DNA from: Bacillota bacterium | GTDB taxonomy: Bacteria; Bacillota; Clostridia; Peptostreptococcales; Anaerovoracaceae | NCBI GenBank assembly: GCA_021443825.1 | Contig: JABUTE010000069.1 | Coordinates: 1 to 9,478 of the forward strand | Reading direction: 5' to 3' | DNA length: 9,478 bases | In this document: positions 1-5,469 of the stretch, one piece after another | How the letters are laid out: each line of letters begins with the position of its first letter | How positions within the stretch are numbered: the first letter of the stretch is position 1 | The notes under the pieces: model-generated | The model's input: only the letters and a program-made list of their open reading frames with translations | What the model was told of the DNA's origin: nothing | Databases searched by the model: none | Translations under genes and position numbers: made by a program

Positions 1-632
1 TCTGCGGTGGAGTAGTCGGAATTGATGCAGGCGATGTAGTCCAGCTGCTGCTCGTCCTTTAAGTGGGCAAGCACCTCAAGAGCCGAGAAGATACCGGCGG
101 AATTGCCCTCCTCGTCGCACTCGCTGACGGCGATCAGGTTTCCGCAAAGAAGCTCCGTATGCCGGCTGAAATAGTCGATCAGGGTCATGTGGGCGGCAAC
201 GCCGGCCTTCATGTCTAAAGCGCCGCGGCCGAACATGTAATCGCCGCTTTTAAGATCTTCCAATACCTCTTGGGAAACACCCATGTGCTGCAGGGCCTCG
301 GGCAGCCTGTCCGGATCGGTGGCCAGCGCTTTGGCGTCGCCGTAGTCCTGCACATCCACCGTATCCAGATGGCCCAGCAGAATGACGGTTTTGTTGCTTC
401 CTCCGTTTTTCGTGCCCTTAACCATGGCCAGCACGCTGCTGCGCCTTACCGTATCGGCCTGGGTCTCAAACTGCAGCACCTGCTGCGGATGCCGGGCAAA
501 ATAGGGAAGGCCCTTATACCAGCCCTCGATAAAGTCGGCCAGCTGCTGCTCTTCGCCGGGCATTTCCGTAACGCTTTTTATGTTTACCAGCTCTTTGGTG
601 AGCTGCTCTGTTTTTTCGTACCAGTTGATCAT
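1..632 (-). CDS. RocB-like M20 family metallohydrolase, N-terminal part (runs off the window)
   Basis: Reading the minus strand from the ATG at 632 gives an uninterrupted frame of about 210 residues to the window edge, so the C-terminal part is missing. The start is set by AAGGAGG at 645-639, 6 nt upstream. M20 peptidase hallmarks are all visible: GHLDTVD (H88 metal ligand, D90), FGRGALDMKAG (D140, bridging-metal position) and CDEEGNSAG (E174/E175, general base and metal ligand). The surrounding wording, DVQDYG after the first motif, SGDYMFGRG, and INSDY near the end, is typical of the RocB-type subgroup rather than of ArgE or DapE. Family members hydrolyse amide or peptide bonds in the cytosol with two zinc ions; the substrate of RocB-like proteins is not established. 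It is divergent to the other genes and shares no obvious pathway with them. No signal peptide is seen. Subgroup fairly certain, substrate unknown. Confidence 0.9.
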   Translation of the reverse strand, partial: MINWYEKTEQLTKELVNIKSVTEMPGEEQQLADFIEGWYKGLPYFARHPQQVLQFETQADTVRRSSVLAMVKGTKNGGSNKTVILLGHLDTVDVQDYGDAKALATDPDRLPEALQHMGVSQEVLEDLKSGDYMFGRGALDMKAGVAAHMTLIDYFSRHTELLCGNLIAVSECDEEGNSAGIFSALEVLAHLKDEQQLDYIACINSDYSTA

Positions 633-658
633 GTCGATCCTCCTTATTAATTGACCGG

Positions 659-676
659 AAAAGGCCTTCGCCTTTT
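659..676 (-). other. Hairpin at the 5' end of the M20 transcript
   Basis: A perfect 7-bp inverted repeat, AAAAGGC / GCCTTTT, encloses a 4-nt loop (GAAG on the minus strand). It sits right at the predicted transcript start and ends about 14 nt before the ribosome binding site. It may be a 5' stabilising stem. It is not a good terminator for either strand because the stem is short and no long U tract follows it. Confidence 0.35.
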
Positions 677-682
677 GCTGTT

Positions 683-711
683 ACTATAGCATTCTCCGCC
701 GGTGAATTCAA
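683..711 (-). promoter_or_regulatory. Sigma-A-type promoter of the M20 hydrolase gene
   Basis: On the minus strand, TTGAAT (711-706) and TATAGT (688-683) are separated by exactly 17 nt, and the -10 box is preceded by TGC (691-689), an extended -10. Predicted transcription start is near 676, giving a leader of about 45 nt before the ATG at 632. Confidence 0.75.
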
Positions 712-806
712 CTTGAGGAGGGTTTATCAGGACCCCGGCGGCTGCCTGTAACAAAAACGACATGCAGCTGTAACCGCCCCGTTATTCCATCCGGCGCAAA
801 CTGTGG

Positions 807-812
807 TATCAT
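807..812 (+). promoter_or_regulatory. Possible -10 box for the small basic gene
   Basis: TATCAT at 807-812 is preceded by TGG (804-806), which fits an extended -10. No good -35 box lies 16-18 nt upstream (only weak TTCCAT or ATTCCA around 784-790). Predicted start near 819, just ahead of the ribosome binding site at 827. Tentative. Confidence 0.3.
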
Positions 813-838
813 GCTATCGTAAAAAAAGGAGGTCAGAC

Positions 839-1042
839 ATGGAAAAATTCGTCGAATACAGGAAAATGTCAAAAAAGAAGCAGAAGGAATACAACAACGC
901 GGTTCGGGGAAGCTTCGGCACCCAGCCCTACACCCTGGCTCACAAGTCTGCCAAGGACTACGACCGAAAAGCAGAAAAGCGAAAGATCCGCAAAGAGCTG
1001 GAGCGCACAGAACGCGGCTTCGGCTCTTTTTCTTTTGCCTGA
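839..1042 (+). CDS. Small basic protein of unknown function; gene with an internal terminator
   Basis: 67 residues. The start is the ATG at 839 because AGGAGG at 827-832 lies 6 nt upstream; an in-frame GTG at 803 would place that site inside the gene. The product is strongly basic: a lysine cluster near residues 12-16 (SKKKQK), a central segment with RGSFG and HKSAKDYDRKAEKRK (residues 23-49), a probably helical charged stretch at 41-58, then a short hydrophobic tail GFGSFSFA. There is no signal peptide or membrane segment. The pattern RGxxG...P...K.Y.RK resembles small conserved hypothetical proteins of Clostridia (from memory, not searched). An intrinsic terminator at 992-1036 ends before the stop codon TGA (1040-1042), so most transcripts should lack a stop codon. 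That layout is known for the ribosome-rescue factors ArfA (E. coli) and BrfA (B. subtilis); a similar role is inference only. RNA or ribosome binding is plausible from its charge. Confidence 0.8.
   Translation: MEKFVEYRKMSKKKQKEYNNAVRGSFGTQPYTLAHKSAKDYDRKAEKRKIRKELERTERGFGSFSFA
992..1036 (+). terminator. Strong intrinsic terminator inside the 3' end of the small basic gene
   Basis: AAAGAGCTGGAGC (992-1004) pairs with GCTTCGGCTCTTT (1017-1029): 13 bp including two G-U pairs, with a 12-nt loop that can form two more pairs. The T tract TTTTTCTTTT spans 1027-1036. The last G-C pair at the base is G995:C1026, so release is expected at about 1033-1036, at least 4 nt before the stop codon at 1040. 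Confidence 0.8.
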
Positions 1043-1055
1043 AAGCAGACCTCCC

Positions 1056-1084
1056 TTGACTTCTGCCCTGCGAAAGGGTAGAAT
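1056..1084 (+). promoter_or_regulatory. Promoter of the aromatic (shikimate) operon
   Basis: TTGACT (1056-1061) and TAGAAT (1079-1084) are separated by 17 nt, one mismatch from consensus in each box. The predicted start is about 1091, giving an untranslated leader of about 220 nt before the first enzyme gene. It lies just past the terminator and stop codon of the preceding gene, so the operon has its own transcription unit. Confidence 0.8.
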
Positions 1085-1147
1085 GTTCAGTAATTTCAGT
1101 ATTTTATCGCTTCTGTTAGCTACCGGGCGGGCAGAAAGGCATATTCC

Positions 1148-1216
1148 ATGATGCATACCACCTTCGCAGCTGAATACGGTTATTATTACTTTTACTTTAC
1201 CGGCAGGTCACAGTAG
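1148..1216 (+). CDS. Tyr/Phe-rich leader peptide (attenuator)
   Basis: A 22-codon frame starting at tandem ATGs (1148 and 1151) and ending at TAG (1214-1216). It encodes 5 Tyr and 3 Phe, including Phe6, Tyr10 and an unbroken run YYYFYF at residues 12-17 (codons 1181-1198); 8 of 22 residues are aromatic. AGAAAGG at 1133-1139 matches seven bases of the extended Shine-Dalgarno sequence and lies 8 nt from the first ATG. It sits 57 nt into the predicted transcript and 42 nt before the terminator stem. The peptide itself probably has no function; ribosome progress over the Tyr/Phe codons would report the charged tRNA-Tyr and tRNA-Phe supply, as in the pheA and trp leaders of enteric bacteria. Function is inferred from layout and from the downstream Phe/Tyr genes. 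Confidence 0.85.
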   Translation: MMHTTFAAEYGYYYFYFTGRSQ

Positions 1217-1258
1217 AAGTAATTTGTATTGCAGAAGGTTTAAGATCGAATTCATTGG

Positions 1259-1294
1259 ATGCGGTGCAGATTACATGCACCGCATTTTTATTTT
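1259..1294 (+). terminator. Attenuator terminator upstream of the DAHP synthase gene
   Basis: ATGCGGTGCA (1259-1268) and TGCACCGCAT (1276-1285) form a perfect 10-bp stem with a 7-nt loop, followed by TTTTATTTT (1286-1294). It lies after the operon promoter and before the first enzyme gene, so it can only act as a conditional terminator for this transcript. The ribosome binding site of the enzyme gene starts 7 nt after it. Confidence 0.88.
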
Positions 1295-1314
1295 CCAAAC
1301 AGGAGGAACAAATC

Positions 1315-2316
1315 ATGATCGTAGTCATCAAACCCCATGTGGCAGAAGAACGCACCAATCAGCTGATCGAATGGTTCAAGGGAATGGGCCTTGGCGTTCA
1401 CGTATCCAACGGCGAGGTCAACACGGTGCTGGGCCTGATCGGCGACACCGGCCGCGTAGATAAAGACCTGATCGCCAGCCTTGATATCGTCGATTCGGTC
1501 AGCCAGGTATCGGAAAAATTCAAGCAATGCAACCGCAAATTCCACCCCGAAGATACCGTCGTGCAGGTGGGTGACGTTAAGATCGGCGGCGGCAATTTCG
1601 TGATGATCGCAGGGCCCTGCTCCGTCGAATCGGAAGAGCAGATCGTGACCGTTGCCAAAGCGGTCAAAGCCTCGGGTGCCCAGCTGCTGCGCGGCGGCGC
1701 CTTTAAGCCCCGCACCTCGCCCTACGACTTTCAGGGTCTGAAGGGAGAAGGCATCGAGCTTCTTAAGATCGCCCGTCAGGAGACTGGTCTTCCCATCGTA
1801 TCGGAGATCATGAACCTGATCGACCTGCCTCTGTTTGAGGATGTGGACGTGCTTCAGGTAGGCGCCCGCAGCATGCAGAATTTCGACCTGCTGAAGGAGC
1901 TGGGCAAGACGAAAAAGCCCATTCTTCTTAAGCGGGGCATGGCCAATACCCTGCAGGAGACTTTAATGAGCGCCGAATACATCATGGCCGGGGGCAACGA
2001 GAATGTCATTTTCTGCGAGCGGGGCATCCGTACCTACAGCGACTACACCAGAAACACCCTGGATCTTTCGGCGGTGCCTATGCTTCACGAGCTTTCGCAT
2101 CTGCCGGTCATCGTCGACCCCAGCCACGCCACCGGCCTGGCCCGCCTGGTCGAGCCTATGGCCCTGGCTGCCACGGCCTGCGGCGCCGACGGCCTTTTGA
2201 TCGAGGTGCACAACGACCCGCTCCATGCCCTCTGCGACGGCGCCCAGTCGCTTCGCCCCGAGGAATTCGATGCGGCAGCGAAAAAGATTCGTAAAGTAAG
2301 GGAGGCGATCTTGTAA
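1315..2316 (+). CDS. aroF: 3-deoxy-7-phosphoheptulonate (DAHP) synthase, class I beta with N-terminal regulatory domain
   Basis: Condenses phosphoenolpyruvate with erythrose-4-phosphate, the first shikimate pathway step, in the cytosol. 333 residues. The start is the ATG at 1315, with AGGAGG at 1301-1306; an upstream TTG at 1255 would put the terminator inside the gene. Residues 1-~70 form the ferredoxin-like (ACT-like) domain found in the Thermotoga maritima enzyme; the barrel follows with IAGPCSVES (98-106), GGAFKPRTSPYDFQG (127-141), KPILLKRGM (201-209), CERGIRTY (234-241) and DPSHATG (268-274). The metal ligands known for the Thermotoga enzyme are all present: C102, H271, E297, D308. In that enzyme the N-terminal domain gives feedback inhibition by Tyr and Phe, so the same is likely here and matches the Tyr/Phe leader upstream. 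First enzyme gene of the operon; its stop overlaps the next start (TAATG). Confidence 0.96.
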   Translation: MIVVIKPHVAEERTNQLIEWFKGMGLGVHVSNGEVNTVLGLIGDTGRVDKDLIASLDIVDSVSQVSEKFKQCNRKFHPEDTVVQVGDVKIGGGNFVMIAGPCSVESEEQIVTVAKAVKASGAQLLRGGAFKPRTSPYDFQGLKGEGIELLKIARQETGLPIVSEIMNLIDLPLFEDVDVLQVGARSMQNFDLLKELGKTKKPILLKRGMANTLQETLMSAEYIMAGGNENVIFCERGIRTYSDYTRNTLDLSAVPMLHELSHLPVIVDPSHATGLARLVEPMALAATACGADGLLIEVHNDPLHALCDGAQSLRPEEFDAAAKKIRKVREAIL

Positions 2317-3146
2317 TGAACGTTGGAATCGTTGGACTGGGCCTGATCGGAGGCTCCTTTGCAAAAGCATATTCCGAAAAGGGTCATGCGGTCTTTGCCA
2401 CCGACATCGACCGCAATATCCTGTCCTTTGCCGCCATCAGCGGCGACATCTGCGGCGAACTGACGAAGGAAAACATCGGCCAATGCGATCTGGTGCTGAT
2501 CTGCATCTATCCCGAGGCGGCCGTCAGCTATATGAAAGAAATGGCCCCCTTTATGGGCAGCCGTCCCGTGGTCATCGACTGCTGCGGCACCAAGCGGAAG
2601 GTCTTTCACAGCTGCCTTGAAATCGCAAGGGAATACGGCATCACCTATGCCGGCGGCCACCCCATGGCGGGGCGTCAGTTCTCCGGCTACAAATATGCCA
2701 AGGCCGACCTGTATCACAAGGCGCCCATGGTCATCGTGCCGCCGGATTTCGGTGATATTCAGCTGCTGGGAAGGATCAAGACCCTGCTGGATCCGGCAGG
2801 CTTTGGCAGCATCTCTGTTACCACGGCAGAAAAGCACGACGAGATGATCGCCTTTACCTCCCAGCTGGCCCATGTGGTCTCCAACGCCTACGTAAAATCG
2901 CCCAGAGCCCTTTCGCACAGTGGCTTTTCTGCCGGCAGCTACAAGGATATGACGAGAGTCGCCTGGCTCAACCCCGAGATGTGGGCCGAGCTGTTTCTTG
3001 AAAACGGCGATTATCTCAATGAGGAGATCGACTTCATCATCCACAGCCTGGAAGAATACAAAAAAGCCATCGCAGAGGGCGATCGCAGCGAGCTGATCCG
3101 CCTGCTGCGGGAGGGCAAGGAGCGAAAGGAGGAGATCGACGGATGA
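2316..3146 (+). CDS. tyrA: Prephenate dehydrogenase
   Basis: Oxidatively decarboxylates prephenate to 4-hydroxyphenylpyruvate, the tyrosine branch. 276 residues. The N-terminal Rossmann fold shows GLGLIGGS (GxGxxG at 7-12), with an acidic residue D30 at the end of the second strand, which suggests NAD+ rather than NADP+. GGHPMAGR (113-120) is the family signature around active-site H115. TSQLAHV (181-187) is the second His segment; many members have Pro where A185 stands. DMTRVAWLNPEMW (211-223) belongs to the C-terminal helical domain. The protein ends soon after, so it lacks both the ACT domain of Bacillus TyrA and the mutase domain of enteric TyrA; Tyr feedback through ACT is therefore not expected. 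It overlaps its neighbours by 1 nt (TAATG) upstream and 4 nt (ATGA) downstream. Confidence 0.94.
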   Translation: MNVGIVGLGLIGGSFAKAYSEKGHAVFATDIDRNILSFAAISGDICGELTKENIGQCDLVLICIYPEAAVSYMKEMAPFMGSRPVVIDCCGTKRKVFHSCLEIAREYGITYAGGHPMAGRQFSGYKYAKADLYHKAPMVIVPPDFGDIQLLGRIKTLLDPAGFGSISVTTAEKHDEMIAFTSQLAHVVSNAYVKSPRALSHSGFSAGSYKDMTRVAWLNPEMWAELFLENGDYLNEEIDFIIHSLEEYKKAIAEGDRSELIRLLREGKERKEEIDG

Positions 3147-4201
3147 GAACGGTTCACATCGATGCGTCGGCAAGCTACGACATCCTTATCGGAAAGGGAA
3201 TCCTGTCCCTGCTGGGAGAGAAGGCGGCGGCCTTTTCCAAGGTCCGGGCCGTGACCCTGGTCTCCGACGACAATGTCTATCCTCTGTACGGAGAAGCCGC
3301 AGCAGAAAGCCTGCAGCAGGCGGGGCTTGCGGTGCATCCCTTCGTGTTTCCCCACGGGGAGCAGTCCAAAAGCCTTACGACCTACGGTCGGCTGCTGGAA
3401 TTCATGGACAGCTGTCATATGACCCGCAGCGATCTTATCGTGGCGCTCGGAGGCGGCGTTACCGGCGATCTGGCCGGCTTTGCGGCCGCCACCTTTCAGC
3501 GGGGCATCCGGTATATCCAGGTTCCCACCTCCCTTTTGGCCATGGTGGATTCTTCGGTGGGCGGCAAGACGGCCATCGACCTTTCGGGAAGCAAGAACCA
3601 GGTGGGCGCCTTCTGGCAGCCGGCTCTGGTGCTTTGCGATACCGCTGTGCTGGCCACCCTGCCCGAAGAGGAGTACCGCTGCGGCTGCGCCGAGATCATC
3701 AAATACGGGGTGCTTGGCAATCGGCAATTCTTTGATTCCGTAAGCCGCATTCCCATCAAGGAACAATACGAAGAGGTGATCGAGACCTGCGTTACCATGA
3801 AGCGGCAGGTGGTGGAGGCCGACGAATTCGACCGGGGCGAGCGGATGAAGCTGAACCTGGGCCACACCATCGGTCATGCGGCCGAGGGCTTAAGCGGATT
3901 TCAGATCCTCCACGGGCAGGCGGTTGCTATGGGTATGGCGGCCGTGATGCGCATCGCCGTTGCTCAGGGTGTCTGCGATCCGGGCGCCTTGCAGGAGCTG
4001 CTGCAGGTGCTGCAGAAATACGGTCTTCCCGCTGAAATTCCCTACACGGCCGATCAGATGCTGCAGCTGATGCTTACCGACAAGAAGATGGCGGCCGGCT
4101 CCTTGAACGTGATCCTGCCGGAGGCCATCGGCTCGTGCCGCATCGGCAGCGTTGCTGCAGAAGACTTAAAGGACTGGCTGGCCCTGGGAGGCATCCTATG
4201 A
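3143..4201 (+). CDS. aroB: 3-dehydroquinate synthase
   Basis: Converts DAHP to 3-dehydroquinate using catalytic NAD+ and a divalent metal (Zn or Co), second step of the pathway. 352 residues, the usual length. The start ATG at 3143 overlaps the tyrA stop (ATGA) and has AAGGAGG at 3126-3132. NAD-binding and core motifs: PHGEQSKS (70-77), ALGGGVTGDLAGFAAATF (101-118), QVPTSLLAMVDSSVGGKT (126-143). Metal ligands match those known in the E. coli enzyme: E184 in CAEIIKYG, H241 in NLGHTIGHA, H257 in LHGQAV. KNQVG (151-155) and DKKM (313-316) are further conserved segments. No truncation or odd residue noticed. It sits between tyrA and aroA and is translationally coupled at both ends by ATGA overlaps. 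Confidence 0.97.
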   Translation: MRTVHIDASASYDILIGKGILSLLGEKAAAFSKVRAVTLVSDDNVYPLYGEAAAESLQQAGLAVHPFVFPHGEQSKSLTTYGRLLEFMDSCHMTRSDLIVALGGGVTGDLAGFAAATFQRGIRYIQVPTSLLAMVDSSVGGKTAIDLSGSKNQVGAFWQPALVLCDTAVLATLPEEEYRCGCAEIIKYGVLGNRQFFDSVSRIPIKEQYEEVIETCVTMKRQVVEADEFDRGERMKLNLGHTIGHAAEGLSGFQILHGQAVAMGMAAVMRIAVAQGVCDPGALQELLQVLQKYGLPAEIPYTADQMLQLMLTDKKMAAGSLNVILPEAIGSCRIGSVAAEDLKDWLALGGIL

Positions 4202-5469
4202 TCCGGACGATCCCCTGCGGCATGCGCACCGGCGAGGTAGCGGTGCCCGCATCCAAATCCTATGCCCACCGCTACCTGATCTTAGCGGCTCTTTCGGGGC
4301 GCAAGGCTACCCTGCAGATCGACGGTCTTTCCGACGATATCACGGCCACCATCGATTGCCTCAGGGCTTTGGGTAGCATCATCGGGCAGGAGGGCGCCGG
4401 CTCCATTGCGATCAATGGCTTTGCTCCTGCGGGCGAGGAGCCCTGCCATCTTTATTGCAAAGAAAGCGGCTCCACCCTGCGCTTTCTTCTTCCCGTGGTG
4501 GGTGCCCTGGGCAAAAAGGCCGTCTTTCACATGGAAGGCAGGCTTTCCCAAAGGCCCCTTGCCCCTCTGGATCAGGTGCTGGAAGACCACGGCATGACGC
4601 TGCAGCAGGAGGGCGAGCTGCTTTCGGTAAAGGGGCAGCTGCAGCCGGGCTGCTATGTGATTCCCGGCAATATCTCTTCCCAATATATCACCGGGCTGCT
4701 GCTGGCTCTGCCCATGCTCAGCGGCGAAAGCACCCTGCAGATCACCGGTCCGGTAGAATCTGTCGATTATATCGCCATGACCTGCGCCGTTTTGCAGCGG
4801 GCCGGTATCATCTTTACCGTCAGTGAAGACGGGCGCAACTATACCCTGTCGGGAGGGCAGAAAAGCGCTCTGTCGGGGCAGCTTCGGATCGAGGGCGACT
4901 GGTCGAACGCAGCCTTCTTTCTGGTGCTGGGCGCCTTATCAAAGCAGGGCGTTCTGGTAAGGGGGCTGGAGCCTTCCTCGGTGCAGGGCGACCGGGCCGT
5001 TTTATCGGTGCTGCGGCAGATGGGAGCCGTCATTGAAGAGGGCGCAGGTCCGGACGCAGGCATTTTGGTAAAGAAAGGGCGGCTGAAGGGCATCACCGTT
5101 GACGCCGCGCCCATTCCCGATCTGATCCCCGTTCTTTGCGTGGCAGCAGCCCTTGCAGAGGGCACCACCCGGGTGGTGAATGCCGGCCGGCTGCGCCTGA
5201 AGGAATCCGACCGGATCGCATCCACCGTAAGCTTCTTATCGGCCCTTGGCGCCCGCATTCGGGAAGAGGGCGATAGTATCGTCATCGAAGGGGTCAAGAT
5301 CCTTGCAGGAGGCGAAACAGACAGCTTCGGTGACCACCGCATCGCCATGGCAGCAGCCGTTGCCGCAGCGGGAGCAGCTGCTCCGGTGACTATTCGCGGA
5401 GCCCAATGCATCCGCAAATCCTATCCCCGCTTTTACAGCGATCTTGCCCAGCTGAAGGAGGTCTTATAA
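4198..5469 (+). CDS. aroA: 3-phosphoshikimate 1-carboxyvinyltransferase (EPSP synthase)
   Basis: Transfers the enolpyruvyl group of PEP to shikimate-3-phosphate, the sixth step and the target of glyphosate. 423 residues. The ATG at 4198 overlaps the aroB stop (ATGA) and has GGGAGG at 4186-4191, 6 nt away; an in-frame upstream start at 4135 lies inside aroB and is rejected. Visible signatures: PASKSYAHR (17-25, with K20, S21, R25), ESGSTLRFLLP (89-99), the PEP/S3P-binding loop, with G91 at the position of E. coli G96, IPDLIP (306-311, catalytic D308), LRLKESDRI (332-340, E336 and R339), FGDHRIAM (377-384) and KSYPRF (407-412). The NAGT of E. coli is replaced by ESGS, which probably affects inhibitor binding, but sensitivity cannot be read from this. 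It abuts aroC with no gap. Confidence 0.96.
   Translation: MIRTIPCGMRTGEVAVPASKSYAHRYLILAALSGRKATLQIDGLSDDITATIDCLRALGSIIGQEGAGSIAINGFAPAGEEPCHLYCKESGSTLRFLLPVVGALGKKAVFHMEGRLSQRPLAPLDQVLEDHGMTLQQEGELLSVKGQLQPGCYVIPGNISSQYITGLLLALPMLSGESTLQITGPVESVDYIAMTCAVLQRAGIIFTVSEDGRNYTLSGGQKSALSGQLRIEGDWSNAAFFLVLGALSKQGVLVRGLEPSSVQGDRAVLSVLRQMGAVIEEGAGPDAGILVKKGRLKGITVDAAPIPDLIPVLCVAAALAEGTTRVVNAGRLRLKESDRIASTVSFLSALGARIREEGDSIVIEGVKILAGGETDSFGDHRIAMAAAVAAAGAAAPVTIRGAQCIRKSYPRFYSDLAQLKEVL

Larger units (their letters stand above)
1091..1314 (+). promoter_or_regulatory. Attenuator leader region of the shikimate operon
   Basis: In order: predicted transcript start (~1091), leader-peptide ribosome binding site (1133-1139), Tyr/Phe-rich leader peptide (1148-1216), intrinsic terminator (1259-1294), ribosome binding site AGGAGG (1301-1306) and the DAHP synthase start (1315). 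ATTACTTTT (1185-1193), inside the Tyr/Phe codon run, can pair with AGAAGTAAT (1215-1223) just past the leader stop: 9 bp with one G-U. Part of that second segment, GTAAT (1219-1223), together with TTGCA (1229-1233), can instead pair with ATTAC (1270-1274) and TGCAG (1265-1269), which are the loop and 5' arm of the terminator. These are mutually exclusive folds of the attenuation type. No T-box sequence (AGGGTGGNACCGCG) is present. The pairings were found by eye and not energy-scored. Confidence 0.7.

Noticed and set aside
737..777. Imperfect inverted repeat (GGCGG...CCGCC with GCTGC...GCAGC) between the divergent genes
   Set aside because: The arms pair only with an asymmetric bulge and there is no T tract; it may be an operator but nothing supports this.
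803..838. Earlier GTG start of the small basic gene
   Set aside because: The AGGAGG at 827-832 would be inside the gene and clearly serves the ATG at 839.
1083..1151. A 22-codon frame (start MFSNFS) with a weak AAAGGG ahead of it, ending in an ATGA overlap with the leader peptide
   Set aside because: Its ATG lies in the -10 box of the operon promoter, upstream of the predicted transcript start, so it is unlikely to be on the mRNA. It has only two Phe codons.
1091..1294. T-box riboswitch upstream of the DAHP synthase gene
   Set aside because: No AGGGTGGNACCGCG-like sequence pairs with the terminator arm, and the leader peptide explains the terminator better.
1255..1314. N-terminal extension of DAHP synthase from an upstream TTG
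   Set aside because: The extension would be encoded by the terminator hairpin and lacks a ribosome binding site; the ATG at 1315 has AGGAGG and matches the family N-terminus.
2085..3173. Long minus-strand open frames opposite tyrA, aroB and other operon genes
   Set aside because: They are antisense shadows of GC-rich coding sequence with no family motifs or ribosome binding sites.
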